DNA of 64,000 bases from JABFSM01 sp052389555 (GCA_052389555.1 JBQTHV010000015.1:1-64000); one strand, 5' to 3'; positions 18,114 to 27,278 are shown, counted from the first letter of the stretch. The notes: a model not told the origin generated them from the letters alone. Made by a program: numbers and translations.

Positions 18114-18986
18114 GTGCCTCGGCTCCACCGCAGTCTCACGCTCGTCCTGCTGATCGGCTGCCGCCAGCCGGTGTCTTCGGCCGGTACGGTCACCGATGAT
18201 GCCGGCGTTTCAGTCAGCGTCCCCGGCACGGTCGAGCGGATCGTCTCGCTGATTCCCGCCACCACCGAGCTCGTCTTTGCGCTGGGTGCCGGCGACCGGC
18301 TGGTCGGCCGCACTCGCTACTGCGACTTCCCGCCCGAGGCGGCCCGGGTCCCCGATCTGGGCAACGGCATCGATCCCAGTGTCGAGGCGGTCGTGGCGGC
18401 CCGGCCAGATCTGGTCCTGCTCTACCGCTCGAGCGCCAATACCCCGGCCGCGGAACGGCTGCGTGCGCTCCGGCTGCCGGTGCTCGAGCTCATCACCGAC
18501 CGCATTGCCGACCAGGCGCGCATCGCCCGGCTCCTGGGACCCGTATTAGGCGTCGCGGCCCGGGCGGAGTCGCTGGTCGCCGCGGTTGACCGCCAGATCG
18601 CCGATGCTACCCAGCCGCCTGGCCGTCTGGCCGTCCGGCCATCCGTCTTCCTGCTGGCCTGGAACCGCCCGCCCTTGACCCTCGGGCGGGGCAGTTTCCT
18701 CTCCGAGATTGTGGAGCGCGCCGGCGCGCGCAACATCTTTGACGATCTCGCCGCGCCCTCCGCGCCGGTGTCGATCGAGGCGGTAGCCGTCCGGGATCCC
18801 GATTTCATTCTGACCTCGGCGGTGGATCTCCCCGCGATCGCGGAGCTCCCGGAATGGCAGGTCGTCCGCGCGGTGCGGGAGCGCCGGTTCTTGCGGGTTA
18901 GGGGGAGCGAGTTCAACCGGCCCAGTCCCCGGATCGGCAGCGCGATCCGGACGCTGTCCGCCGCACTCGATTCGGCCCGGCGATGA
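18114..18986 (+). CDS. btuF: Cobalamin ABC transporter substrate-binding lipoprotein
   Basis: 290 residues from GTG 18114, just after the cobalamin riboswitch. The signal peptide ends in the lipobox LLIGC (Cys16), suggesting a lipid-anchored protein. The PF01497-type fold is evident: RIVSLIPATTELVFALGAGDRLVGRTRYCDFPPEA, PDLVLLY and LPEWQVVRAVRERRF. It would deliver corrinoids to BtuCD. An octamer-type repeat run (about 18617-18650) encodes QPPGRLAVRP within the inter-lobe part. The Trp/aromatic pocket residues cannot be assigned with certainty, so an iron-siderophore role is excluded mainly by the riboswitch. Confidence 0.88.
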   Translation: MPRLHRSLTLVLLIGCRQPVSSAGTVTDDAGVSVSVPGTVERIVSLIPATTELVFALGAGDRLVGRTRYCDFPPEAARVPDLGNGIDPSVEAVVAARPDLVLLYRSSANTPAAERLRALRLPVLELITDRIADQARIARLLGPVLGVAARAESLVAAVDRQIADATQPPGRLAVRPSVFLLAWNRPPLTLGRGSFLSEIVERAGARNIFDDLAAPSAPVSIEAVAVRDPDFILTSAVDLPAIAELPEWQVVRAVRERRFLRVRGSEFNRPSPRIGSAIRTLSAALDSARR

Positions 18987-19951
18987 AAGCCGTCCTCCGG
19001 CTCGCCGGGGTGGCCGTGGTGGTGCTCGCGGTGGGGCTGGTGGCTGGGGCGGTTCCGCTCGCTCCCGTCGAAGTGCTTCGAGGGCTGGTTTCCCCCGACG
19101 CGCCCAGTGCCCCGATCATTCGGGAGATCCGGCTCCCCCGGGTCCTGCTGGCGTTCCTCGTGGGTGGCGGGTTAGGTATCTCCGGCGCGGCCCTGCAGGC
19201 GCTGGTTCGGAATCCCCTCGCCGACCCGTTCCTGCTCGGCATTTCCGGCGGAGCCGGCCTGGCCGCGGTCCTGGCGATGGGCCTCGGCGTCACGGGCCCC
19301 TGGGGGGTACCCCTGGCGGCATTCGGGGGCGGGTTAGGAGCGGTGGCCCTGGTCTATCGGCTGAGCACGGTGGCGGGCCGCCCGCTCGACCCGCGCGTGC
19401 TGGTGCTCGCCGGCGTGGTGACCAGCGCGTTTACCGGTTCCCTGATGACGGCCGTGCTCACCCTGTCCACCGCCGAGGCCCTGCGCAACGCGTTCCTGTG
19501 GCTGCTGGGGGGATTCTCCGCCGCCTCGTGGCACACTGCCGGTGTCTTTGCCGCCTACGCGGCGATTCCGGTGGTCGCCCTGCACGGGCTGGCCCGCGCG
19601 CTCGATCTCCTCTCGCTGGGGGAAGAGCCGGCCCAGGCCCTCGGTCTCGACGCGGCCCGCGCCCGGCGCACCGTCTACCTCGCGACGTCGTTCCTCACCG
19701 CGGCAAGCGTGGCCGTATGCGGGGTAGTGGGGTTCGTCGGGCTGGTCGCCCCGCACGCGCTGCGAGGGATCCTGGGGCCCGGCCATCGCCGGCTCCTTCC
19801 CGCGGTGTTCCTCGGCAGCGGCAGTTTCCTGGTGCTCGCCGACGCGGCGGCGCGAACCGTCGCCCGCCCGCTCGAGCTGCCGGTAGGCGTGGTCACGGCG
19901 CTGGTGGGTGTTCCGCTTTTCGCGATGCTGCTGCGTCGCTCGCTCCGATGA
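18983..19951 (+). CDS. btuC: Cobalamin ABC transporter permease (FecCD family)
   Basis: 322 residues with about nine to ten hydrophobic helices. FecCD/BtuC signatures: REIRLPRVLLAFLVGGGLGISGAALQALVRNPLADPFLLGISGGAGLAA and the C-terminal GFVGLVAPHALRGILGPGHRRLLP, where the Gly-rich loop couples to the ATPase. Overlaps btuF by four bases; the btuD ATG overlaps its stop. Confidence 0.92.
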   Translation: MKAVLRLAGVAVVVLAVGLVAGAVPLAPVEVLRGLVSPDAPSAPIIREIRLPRVLLAFLVGGGLGISGAALQALVRNPLADPFLLGISGGAGLAAVLAMGLGVTGPWGVPLAAFGGGLGAVALVYRLSTVAGRPLDPRVLVLAGVVTSAFTGSLMTAVLTLSTAEALRNAFLWLLGGFSAASWHTAGVFAAYAAIPVVALHGLARALDLLSLGEEPAQALGLDAARARRTVYLATSFLTAASVAVCGVVGFVGLVAPHALRGILGPGHRRLLPAVFLGSGSFLVLADAAARTVARPLELPVGVVTALVGVPLFAMLLRRSLR

Positions 19952-20802
19952 TTCGAGGTCCGAGGGGCGAGGGGCGAGGGGCGACGCCACCGGCCGAGCC
20001 GGAGACCGCCAGCGAGGTGGGTGTGCTCCAGGCTCGGGATCTCGTTGTTCGCTACCCGGGTGCCGCCCTCGCGGCGCTCACCCAAGTGGATCTCCATCTC
20101 GACGCCGGCGAGCTCCTGGCGGTGGTCGGGCCGAATGGCTCGGGCAAGACGACGCTGCTCCGGGCGTTGCTTGGCCTTGTCTCGCTTCAAGCCGGCGAGG
20201 TCCGCATTGCCGGCACACCCCTCCCATCCTGGCGCCGCGCCGCCCTCGCCCGGTTTGTCGCGCTGGTGCCGCAGCGAGAAGAGACGCCGTTCTCCTGGCG
20301 AGTAGACGAGATGGTAGGCTTCGGCCGGTACGCTCGCCTGGGACCGCTGAGCCCCATGGGCCCCGAAGACCAGGCCGCCGTGGACCGCGCGCTTTTGCGT
20401 GCCGACCTCGCCGAGTTTCGCCACCGGCGAGTCGAGACGCTCTCCGGTGGGGAATGGCAGCGGGTGCGGATTGCGCGGGCGCTCGCGCAGGAGCCGCAGC
20501 TCCTGTGTCTCGATGAGCCAACGGTCTCCCTCGATCTCGGTCACGAGATGGCGTTGTTCGAGCTGGTGCGTCGCCTGGTCGCGGACGGTCTTGCGGCGCT
20601 CGTGGTGACCCATCACTTGAACCTCGCCGCGCGGTTTGCGGATCGGATGCTTCTGCTCGACGCGGGACGCACCGCGGCCGTCGGCACTCCGTCCGAGGTG
20701 ATGGAAGCGGAGCGACTTTCCCGGATCTTCCGGTGGCCGGTCACGATCATTCCCCTGGAGGACGGAACCCCGCAGTTTGTGCCGCGTCGCGATTATTCTT
20801 GA
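19948..20802 (+). CDS. btuD: Cobalamin ABC transporter ATP-binding protein
   Basis: 284 residues from ATG 19948. ABC motifs: Walker A GPNGSGKTTLLRALLGL, Q-loop LVPQREETPF, signature LSGGEWQRVRIARAL and Walker B QLLCLDEPTVSLDLG followed by the switch His in THHLNLAA. The first residues (IRGPRGEGRGA) are encoded by a heptamer array at 19955-19983 and are unlike any ABC N-terminus, so translation could really start at GTG 20017 or 20023. The family-typical sequence begins with VLQARDLVVRYPG. Confidence 0.92.
   Translation: MIRGPRGEGRGATPPAEPETASEVGVLQARDLVVRYPGAALAALTQVDLHLDAGELLAVVGPNGSGKTTLLRALLGLVSLQAGEVRIAGTPLPSWRRAALARFVALVPQREETPFSWRVDEMVGFGRYARLGPLSPMGPEDQAAVDRALLRADLAEFRHRRVETLSGGEWQRVRIARALAQEPQLLCLDEPTVSLDLGHEMALFELVRRLVADGLAALVVTHHLNLAARFADRMLLLDAGRTAAVGTPSEVMEAERLSRIFRWPVTIIPLEDGTPQFVPRRDYS
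19955..19983. repeat. Heptamer array, family E, at the btuC/btuD junction
   Basis: GAGGTCC followed by three copies of GAGGGGC. The same two words occur at the msrP/msrQ junction (42215-42246). Here the array lies inside the annotated btuD frame and lengthens its N-terminus. Confidence 0.75.
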
Positions 20803-20805
20803 AGG

Positions 20806-21858
20806 ATGAAGCAGGTTCGGATGGCTGGGCTGGGGGCTGCCCTCGCGCTGGGGTGTGCGGCCACGACGCCCACCCCGCCCCCGCCGCGCGACGTTCTCGT
20901 CGTTCTCAATGCCGGCGATTCCACCCTGAGTCTGGTGCCGGTACCCGGTGGCGGACCACCGGTGACCGTCCGGTTGGGCAACATCGGCGGAGTCCCCCGA
21001 GGACTCGCGGCCCGAGGGAGCCAGCTGCTGGTGACCACCGGAGGCGGCACGCTCGCGCGGCTGGATCTGGCGACCGGGCTCTCGCCGGTGGTCTATGGTC
21101 TTCCTCCCGAAGCGGGCGCCGGCGGAGCCGCCTTCGTCGATGACACGCTGGCCTATGTGACCAACCCCGGCACCGGGCGGGTGACCCGCTTCAACTTCCG
21201 AACCGGCGACACCGTGAGCGTGGCGGCGGGACAGGTTCCGGTGGCGGTCGCGCTCGCCCGAGGGCGGCTCTTCGTGGCCAATGCGAATACCGATCTCGGG
21301 TGCCCCTTTGCCGATCCCTGCCTGCTGGGACCGAGCTGGCTCACCGTCCTTGATCCCATCGCGAACACGGGGCTCGACTCGGTCCCCTTGGTCGGACCGG
21401 GCAATGCGATCGCGATGGAGGTCGGCGGCGACGGCTTGCTCTATGTGCTGAACGCGGGCGCGCGGGACGGGGCGAGCACCAGCGGCCGGGTGAGCATCGT
21501 GGATCCCATAACCCGCACCGAGCTGGGGAGCTTTGCCGGCTTCGGCGAGCTGCCGAACGGCCTGGCCTCGGACCGGCGCGAACGCCTCTTCATCACGTCG
21601 GAAGAAGAAGGGCTCATGGAATTCAACACCCGGACCCGCCGCCTGGTCCGGGGAGCCGGGGCGGGCATTCCGCTTCAGGGCGCGGTCGCCGCCGCGGTGG
21701 ACGGCACCGGTCTCATCTACACGGTGGAAGCGGGCTCGTGCTCCAATGTGTCCCCTGGGCGGGTCCGCATCTTCCGACCGGACCTCACCGAGCTGCGGGT
21801 GGTGCTCACCGGGTCGTGCTCGATCGCCGCGACGCTGGTCAAGCTTCCGCCGGAATGA
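20806..21858 (+). CDS. Beta-propeller lipoprotein, candidate BtuG-like corrinoid-capture protein
   Basis: 350 residues. The signal peptide ends in ALALGC (Cys17) followed by a Thr/Pro-rich spacer, as in exported lipoproteins. The rest is a run of about seven YVTN/YncE-like blade units (for example RDVLVVLNAGDSTLSLVPV, DTLAYVTNPGTGRVTRFNF, GLLYVLNAGA, GRVSIVDPITRTELGSF, GLIYTVEAG). The gene begins three bases after btuD in the riboswitch-controlled unit. In Bacteroides, BtuG is a beta-propeller surface lipoprotein that binds B12 and works with BtuB, so an analogous role is inferred here. No BtuB receptor is in the window. An unrelated secreted propeller cannot be excluded. Confidence 0.7.
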   Translation: MKQVRMAGLGAALALGCAATTPTPPPPRDVLVVLNAGDSTLSLVPVPGGGPPVTVRLGNIGGVPRGLAARGSQLLVTTGGGTLARLDLATGLSPVVYGLPPEAGAGGAAFVDDTLAYVTNPGTGRVTRFNFRTGDTVSVAAGQVPVAVALARGRLFVANANTDLGCPFADPCLLGPSWLTVLDPIANTGLDSVPLVGPGNAIAMEVGGDGLLYVLNAGARDGASTSGRVSIVDPITRTELGSFAGFGELPNGLASDRRERLFITSEEEGLMEFNTRTRRLVRGAGAGIPLQGAVAAAVDGTGLIYTVEAGSCSNVSPGRVRIFRPDLTELRVVLTGSCSIAATLVKLPPE

Positions 21859-21867
21859 TGCCGGGCG

Positions 21868-22626
21868 ATGCCGCCCATCACCACGACTGCCGTCATCCTG
21901 GGCGCGATTCCCTATCGCGAAACGTCTCGCATCGTGCGGCTGGCGACCCGCGACCTGGGCGTCCAGAGCGCGATCGCCAAGGGAGCCCTGCGGCCCCATA
22001 GCCGGTTTGGCCATTCGCTCCAGCCGCTGACCGAAGGGACCGCGATGCTCCACCTGGCGCGGAGCAGCGATCTCCACCTGCTCATCCAATTCGACGCCGA
22101 CCGAATCCGCATCGGGTTGGCGGACCGCCTGGACCGCTACTCGGCCGCGGTAGTGCTCGCCGAGCTGATGATTCGGTTCGCCCCCGCGTCGCGACACCAA
22201 TCGAGCTTCGAGCTGCTCCGCGATGCGCTCGCGATTCTCGAGGTGGCTCCCGCAGCCGCGGTCGAGCCGCTCGCGCTCCGCTCGCTCTGGCGACTGGTCG
22301 CCGTGCTCGGCTTTGCGCCGGCCCTCGAGATCTGCGTCCGGTGCGGAGCGCCGGTCGGCTCGAGCGGCATCTGCTTCTCGGCCCAGGATGGCGGCGTGTT
22401 ATGCCAGCGCTGTGCCCGCGGAATCGCCGGGGCGCAACTCCGGCTCAGTGATCGAGCCGCCCTGGGCGCGTTCCTGGACCCGGAGGCCGAATTGCCGGTC
22501 CTCGACGAGCGGCATCTCGCCGCCCACCGCCGGCTGCTGGAACGCTACATCCGGTACCACCTGGCTGAGGGGGCGGCGCTTCCGGCCCTGGCCTTCTGGG
22601 CCGAGCGAAGCTGGCTCGCGGCATGA
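21868..22626 (+). CDS. recO: DNA repair protein RecO
   Basis: 252 residues. The N-terminal OB fold carries TTAVILGAIPYRETSRIVRLATRDLGVQSAIAKGAL, and the C-terminal part holds the Cys4 zinc site CVRCGAP and CQRCARG. RecO acts with RecF and RecR to load RecA on gapped DNA and to anneal strands. It starts nine bases after the propeller gene and overlaps selB by four bases. Confidence 0.93.
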   Translation: MPPITTTAVILGAIPYRETSRIVRLATRDLGVQSAIAKGALRPHSRFGHSLQPLTEGTAMLHLARSSDLHLLIQFDADRIRIGLADRLDRYSAAVVLAELMIRFAPASRHQSSFELLRDALAILEVAPAAAVEPLALRSLWRLVAVLGFAPALEICVRCGAPVGSSGICFSAQDGGVLCQRCARGIAGAQLRLSDRAALGAFLDPEAELPVLDERHLAAHRRLLERYIRYHLAEGAALPALAFWAERSWLAA

Positions 22627-24467
22627 TCATCGGCACCGCCGGCCACATCGACCATGGGAAGTCCGCTCTGGTGACCGCCCTCACCGGCCGGCGAATGGAC
22701 CGCCTGGTCGAAGAGCAGCGTCGCGGAATCACCATCGACCTCAACTTCGCGCCGCTCGGTTTCCCCGGGCTTCCTCCGGCCGGCATTGTGGACGTACCGG
22801 GCCATGAGGACTTCGTGCGCACCATGGTCGCCGGCGCGTCGGGGATCGATTTGGTGCTGCTGGTGGTGGACGCGGCGCAGGGTCCCCAGCCCCAGACCTG
22901 GGAGCATCTGGCCATCGTCGAGCAGCTCGGCGTCCGGCGGGGGATTCCGGTCATCACCAAGGCGGATCTCGCCGAGCCGGAGTGGATCGAGCTGGTCCGG
23001 GAGGAGCTGGGCGACCGCCTGGCCGGGTCGACGGTAGCGTTCGAGCCGGCTGCGGTCGTGTCGGCCCTAACCCGCCAGGGGATCCCGGAGCTCGCCGACC
23101 GATTGCGGGTTATGATCGAGACGGCCGCTGCGCCCCCGGCCGAGCTCGTCCAGGATGCGTTCCGGATGCCGGTCGATCGGGCGTTCTCGGTGGCCGGGGT
23201 GGGTACGGTCGTGACCGGCACACCCTGGTCCGGCTCGCTTCGGGTAGGGGATGCCGTGACGCTCCTGCCGGCCGGACGGTCGGGACGGGTGCGCTCGATC
23301 GAAGCCTACGGGGCCCCGGTGGAGCAAGCCCGGCCGGGCCAGCGTACCGCCGTGGGGATCGCGGGCCTCGAGCGGAGTGCCATCCGGCGGGGCGAGACCC
23401 TGGTGCAGAGCGGGGCAAACGGGAAGCTGGCCTGGCAGCCCACGACGGCGCTCGATGGGGAGCTCCGGCTGCTGCCCGCGGTTACCGCCGTCCGGCGCCA
23501 GGCGCGGGTTAGGGTTCACCTGGGGACGGCCGAAGTGCTGGCCCGAGTCTATCCGCGCGGCGAAGCCCGGTCGGGGACTCTCCTGGCCCGCCTGGCACTC
23601 GAGAGCCCGCTGGTGGCTCGCGGCGGCGATCGGTTCGTGCTGCGGAGCTACTCCCCGGTGACCACCATTGGCGGGGGCTGCGTGCTGGACCCGCTGCCTC
23701 CCCGTCGGGCAATCTGGCCCGCAGGCCTCGCCGCCGAGCCGATTGCCCGGCTCGAGGCCCTGGTGGTACGTCGTGCCGCAGGGGCCGCCATCGACGAGTT
23801 GCCGCTCCTGCTCGGCTTGTCCCCCGCGAAGTGTCGCGAGGTTGTGAAGGGGTCTGCCACCGTTGCCACCATTGGGACGCGGGTCGTGAGTTCGGCCGCA
23901 GCCGGGGACCTGCGGGCCCAGGCTTTGGTTCTCGTAAAGGAGTATCACACTCGTCACCCGGACCTCCCCGGCCTTTCCCTGGAAACCCTCCGCCGCTCGC
24001 TTCGGGGGCCGGCACCGCTCATTGATGACGTGATCGATGGCTTGGTGCAAAGCGGTGAAGCGACCCTCCGCGATGGGGTCGTCTCGCTGCCAGGATTTCG
24101 TTCCCAGCTTACCCAAGATTCGGACCTGATCGCCCAGGTTCTGGCGAGAGTCGAAGCGGGTGGTCTGGCCCCACCGAGTGTCGAGGAGCTCGAGCAAGGG
24201 CTCGGTCGCCCGAACCTCGTCCCGGTGCTCCGTCACCTGGCTTCGGAGGGCCGAATCAAGGCCGTGGACGATGGCCGATACTTTTCCACAAAAGCTCTGG
24301 ATGAGTTTGTTGAGGCGATTCGACAAGTCGCTCAAAAAGAACCAGTTACGCCAGCTCGTCTGAGAGATTACCTAGGGGTCAGCCGGAAGTACCTTATTCC
24401 CCTCCTGGAATGGGCTGACCGCTCCGGCGTCACCAGGAGAGTGGGTGACAGTAGAGTCGTAATCTGA
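22623..24467 (+). CDS. selB: Selenocysteine-specific translation elongation factor SelB
   Basis: 614 residues, the same length as E. coli SelB. GTPase motifs: G1 GTAGHIDHGKSALVTALTG, G2/G3 RGITIDLNFA and DVPGHEDFVRTMVAGA, and G4 ITKADLAEP. Domains 2 and 3 of the EF-Tu type follow (VDRAFSVAGVGTVVTGTPWSG). The C-terminal 250 residues are winged-helix repeats that would bind the SECIS hairpin, including PVTPARLRDYLGVSRKYLIPLLEWADRSGVT. It delivers Sec-tRNA to recoded UGA. No selA, selC or selD lies in this window. Confidence 0.95.
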   Translation: MIIGTAGHIDHGKSALVTALTGRRMDRLVEEQRRGITIDLNFAPLGFPGLPPAGIVDVPGHEDFVRTMVAGASGIDLVLLVVDAAQGPQPQTWEHLAIVEQLGVRRGIPVITKADLAEPEWIELVREELGDRLAGSTVAFEPAAVVSALTRQGIPELADRLRVMIETAAAPPAELVQDAFRMPVDRAFSVAGVGTVVTGTPWSGSLRVGDAVTLLPAGRSGRVRSIEAYGAPVEQARPGQRTAVGIAGLERSAIRRGETLVQSGANGKLAWQPTTALDGELRLLPAVTAVRRQARVRVHLGTAEVLARVYPRGEARSGTLLARLALESPLVARGGDRFVLRSYSPVTTIGGGCVLDPLPPRRAIWPAGLAAEPIARLEALVVRRAAGAAIDELPLLLGLSPAKCREVVKGSATVATIGTRVVSSAAAGDLRAQALVLVKEYHTRHPDLPGLSLETLRRSLRGPAPLIDDVIDGLVQSGEATLRDGVVSLPGFRSQLTQDSDLIAQVLARVEAGGLAPPSVEELEQGLGRPNLVPVLRHLASEGRIKAVDDGRYFSTKALDEFVEAIRQVAQKEPVTPARLRDYLGVSRKYLIPLLEWADRSGVTRRVGDSRVVI

Positions 24468-24520
24468 GCCGAACGGACATGGGGATCTGCCGGGATGGCT
24501 GGGTTGGGAGGCATGGAATG

Positions 24521-24624
24521 AGCTATCAGCTAACAGCTATCAGCTATCAGCTAGCCGAACTGTACCGTCCAAGGGACGAGCTGATAGCTGAAGACTGATA
24601 GCTGATAGCTGTTAGCTGATAGCT
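24521..24624. repeat. Heptamer array, family B, two inverted arms
   Basis: The left arm repeats AGCTATC (with AGCTAAC) about five times. The right arm repeats AGCTGAT about five times, which is its complement in rotated phase. The arms flank a non-repetitive core of about 35 bases. Together they fill the gap between selB and clpB. Other copies of the family are at 41128-41284 and 50001-50090. Confidence 0.88.
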
Positions 24625-24641
24625 CGTAGAGAGAACCGACC

Positions 24642-27278
24642 ATGATCAACCCCGATCGCCTCACCATCAAAGCCCAGGAGGCCTTCCGCGACGCGACTAT
24701 CCTGGCCACGGAGCGGCGCAATCCGGTCGTGAACGACGCTCACCTGTTCGGGGCGCTGCTGGCTCAGCCCGAGGGCATCGTCCAGCCGCTCCTCCAGAAG
24801 GCCGGGTTCAACGTGACGGCTCTCCGCGAGGCGACCAACCGCGAAATCGCGAAGCTGCCGGTTCAGGAGGGTGGACTGGGCCAGCCCAGCTACAGCCGGG
24901 AGCTCAACCGCGTCTTCGACCGCGCCGATCGGGAAGCCAAGCAGCTCGGCGACGCCTACATCTCCACCGAACACCTCTTGATCGGCCTCGTGGAAGAGAA
25001 GGGAACCGCGGCTCGCGAGATCCTGAGCCCGCACGAGATCTCGGCGGATGACCTCCGGCAGGCGCTTCAGGCGGTGCGGGGAGCCCACCGGGTCACCGAC
25101 CAGTCTCCCGAGGAGCAGTACCGGGCGCTCGAGCGGTTTACCCGGAACCTGACCCAGCAGGCCCGGGCCGGGAAGCTGGATCCGGTCATCGGGCGCGACG
25201 AGGAGGTGCGGCGGGTTATGCAGGTGCTCTCCCGCCGGACCAAGAACAACCCGGTGCTGATCGGTGAGCCGGGCGTCGGCAAGACCGCGATCGTCGAAGG
25301 TCTGGCTCAGCGGATCGTGAGCGGGGACGTGCCCGAATCACTCCGCGATAAGGAGATCGTGGCGCTCGACATCGGTCAGCTGGTGGCCGGCACCAAGTAT
25401 CGCGGTGAGTTCGAGGAGCGGCTCAAGGCGGTGCTCAAGGAGCTCACCGCTGCGGAGGGCCGCTTCATCGTGTTCATCGACGAGCTCCACACCATCGTGG
25501 GGGCGGGCGCCGCGGAGGGCGCCGTGGATGCCAGCAACATGCTCAAGCCCGCGCTGGCTCGGGGCGAGCTGCACGTGGTGGGCGCGACGACGCTCGACGA
25601 ATACCGGAAGCACGTGGAGAAGGACGCGGCGCTGGAGCGGCGGTTCCAGCCCGTCTATGTGGGCGCTCCGAGTGTCGCCGACACGATCGCTATTCTCCGC
25701 GGGCTCAAGGAGCGCTACGAAGTCCACCACGGGGTGCGGATCACCGACGATGCGCTGATTGCCGCGGCCCAGCTCTCCGACCGGTACATCGGTGACCGCT
25801 TCCTTCCCGACAAGGCGATCGATCTGGTGGACGAAGCGGCCAGCCGGCTCCGGATCGAGATCGATTCGCTGCCGCAAGAGATCGACGAGGTGGAGCGCCG
25901 GATTCTCCAGCTTGAGATTCAGCGCCAGGCCCTGCTCAAGGAAAAGGACCGGGCCGGTCGCGAGCGCCTGGCGGCGGTCGAGGCCGAAATTGCCGAGCTC
26001 AAGGAAAAGTCCGGGGCGATGAAGGCGCAGTGGCAGGCGGAGAAAGCGGCCATTCACTCGCTGCAGGAGAAGAAGGCCCAGGTGGAGCAGTTGCGGCAAG
26101 AGGTGGAACAAGCTTCTCGCCGGGGCGACCTCCAGCGGGCCGCCGAGCTCCGCTATGGTACGGTGCCCGAGCTGGAGCAGGCGATCGCGAAGGAGGAGGC
26201 CCGGCTTGGCGAGATCCAGCAGCGCGCCCGGTACCTCAAGGAAGAGGTGGATGCCGAAGACATCGCCGAGATCGTGGCCAAGTGGACCGGGATCCCAGTG
26301 GCGCGGATGCTGGAGTCGGAGCGCGAGCGCCTAACCCGCCTGGAGGACGAGCTGGGCCGCCGCGTGGTGGGCCAGCGGGAAGCGGTCGCCGCCGTGGCCA
26401 ACGCGGTGCGGCGCAGCCGGGCCGGCCTCCAGGACCCGCACCGGCCGACGGGCTCGTTCATCTTCCTGGGTCCCACCGGCGTCGGCAAGACCGAGACCGC
26501 GCGGGCTCTGGCCGACTTCCTGTTCGACGACGAGCGGGCAATGGTGCGGCTCGATATGTCGGAATACATGGAGAAACACTCGGTGGCCCGGATGATCGGG
26601 GCGCCGCCGGGTTATGTAGGGTACGAGGAGGGCGGCCAGCTGACCGAGGCGATCCGCCGGCGGCCCTATAGCGTGGTGCTGTTCGACGAGATCGAGAAGG
26701 CGCATCCCGACGTCTTCAATGTCCTGCTACAGATTCTGGACGACGGGCGGCTCACCGATGGTCAGGGCCGGGTAGTGGATTTCCGGAACACCGTGCTCAT
26801 CATGACCTCCAATATCGGGAGCCAGTTCATCGTGGATGCCGGCAACGTGGCTTCCACCGAGGCCTGGCGCGCCATCGAGGAGCGCGTGCGCGGCGAGCTG
26901 CGCAACTACTTCCGCCCTGAGTTTCTCAACCGGGTGGACGACATCGTGGTGTTCCGGCCGCTCTCGCGGCAGGATCTCGACCGCATTGTGGAATTGCAGA
27001 TTCGGAGGCTCGATCAGCTTCTGGCCGAACGCCAGCTGGTGCTCGAGCTCACGTCCGAAGCGCAGCAGCTTCTGGCCGAGCGGGGCTACGATCCCGTCTA
27101 TGGGGCGCGGCCGCTCAAGCGGGTGATCCAGCAGCTGCTCCAGAATCCGCTCGCGATGGCGGTGCTCGACGGGAAGTTCGGTCCGGGTGACCGGATCGTG
27201 GCGGACCGCGAGGGGGATCACCTCCGGTTCGAGCGCCAGCCGGCTCCGGTGCCCGCGGAAGCAGTCCCGAGTGCCTAG
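24642..27278 (+). CDS. clpB: ATP-dependent protein disaggregase ClpB
   Basis: 878 residues. Hexameric AAA+ disaggregase that works with DnaK on aggregated proteins. In order: the Clp N-domain (LTIKAQEAFRDATILATERRNP), the first AAA module (Walker A GEPGVGKTA near residue 207), a coiled-coil middle domain (about residues 400-530, which distinguishes ClpB from ClpA/C), the second AAA module (GPTGVGKTE near residue 609, MSEYMEKHSVARMIGAPPGYVGYEEGG) and the D2-small domain GARPLKRVIQQLLQNPLA. No HrcA or heat-shock operator was recognised in the repeat-filled leader. Confidence 0.97.
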   Translation: MINPDRLTIKAQEAFRDATILATERRNPVVNDAHLFGALLAQPEGIVQPLLQKAGFNVTALREATNREIAKLPVQEGGLGQPSYSRELNRVFDRADREAKQLGDAYISTEHLLIGLVEEKGTAAREILSPHEISADDLRQALQAVRGAHRVTDQSPEEQYRALERFTRNLTQQARAGKLDPVIGRDEEVRRVMQVLSRRTKNNPVLIGEPGVGKTAIVEGLAQRIVSGDVPESLRDKEIVALDIGQLVAGTKYRGEFEERLKAVLKELTAAEGRFIVFIDELHTIVGAGAAEGAVDASNMLKPALARGELHVVGATTLDEYRKHVEKDAALERRFQPVYVGAPSVADTIAILRGLKERYEVHHGVRITDDALIAAAQLSDRYIGDRFLPDKAIDLVDEAASRLRIEIDSLPQEIDEVERRILQLEIQRQALLKEKDRAGRERLAAVEAEIAELKEKSGAMKAQWQAEKAAIHSLQEKKAQVEQLRQEVEQASRRGDLQRAAELRYGTVPELEQAIAKEEARLGEIQQRARYLKEEVDAEDIAEIVAKWTGIPVARMLESERERLTRLEDELGRRVVGQREAVAAVANAVRRSRAGLQDPHRPTGSFIFLGPTGVGKTETARALADFLFDDERAMVRLDMSEYMEKHSVARMIGAPPGYVGYEEGGQLTEAIRRRPYSVVLFDEIEKAHPDVFNVLLQILDDGRLTDGQGRVVDFRNTVLIMTSNIGSQFIVDAGNVASTEAWRAIEERVRGELRNYFRPEFLNRVDDIVVFRPLSRQDLDRIVELQIRRLDQLLAERQLVLELTSEAQQLLAERGYDPVYGARPLKRVIQQLLQNPLAMAVLDGKFGPGDRIVADREGDHLRFERQPAPVPAEAVPSA

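Noticed and set aside
19675..22200. 841-codon minus-strand open frame opposite btuC, btuD, the propeller gene and recO
   Set aside because: Antisense shadow with Arg/Gly/His-rich low-complexity product; all four plus-strand genes are well supported.
24521..24624. Possible CRISPR array in the tandem repeats
   Set aside because: Units are seven bases, contiguous, degenerate and arranged as inverted arms; there are no spacers of CRISPR length and no cas genes.
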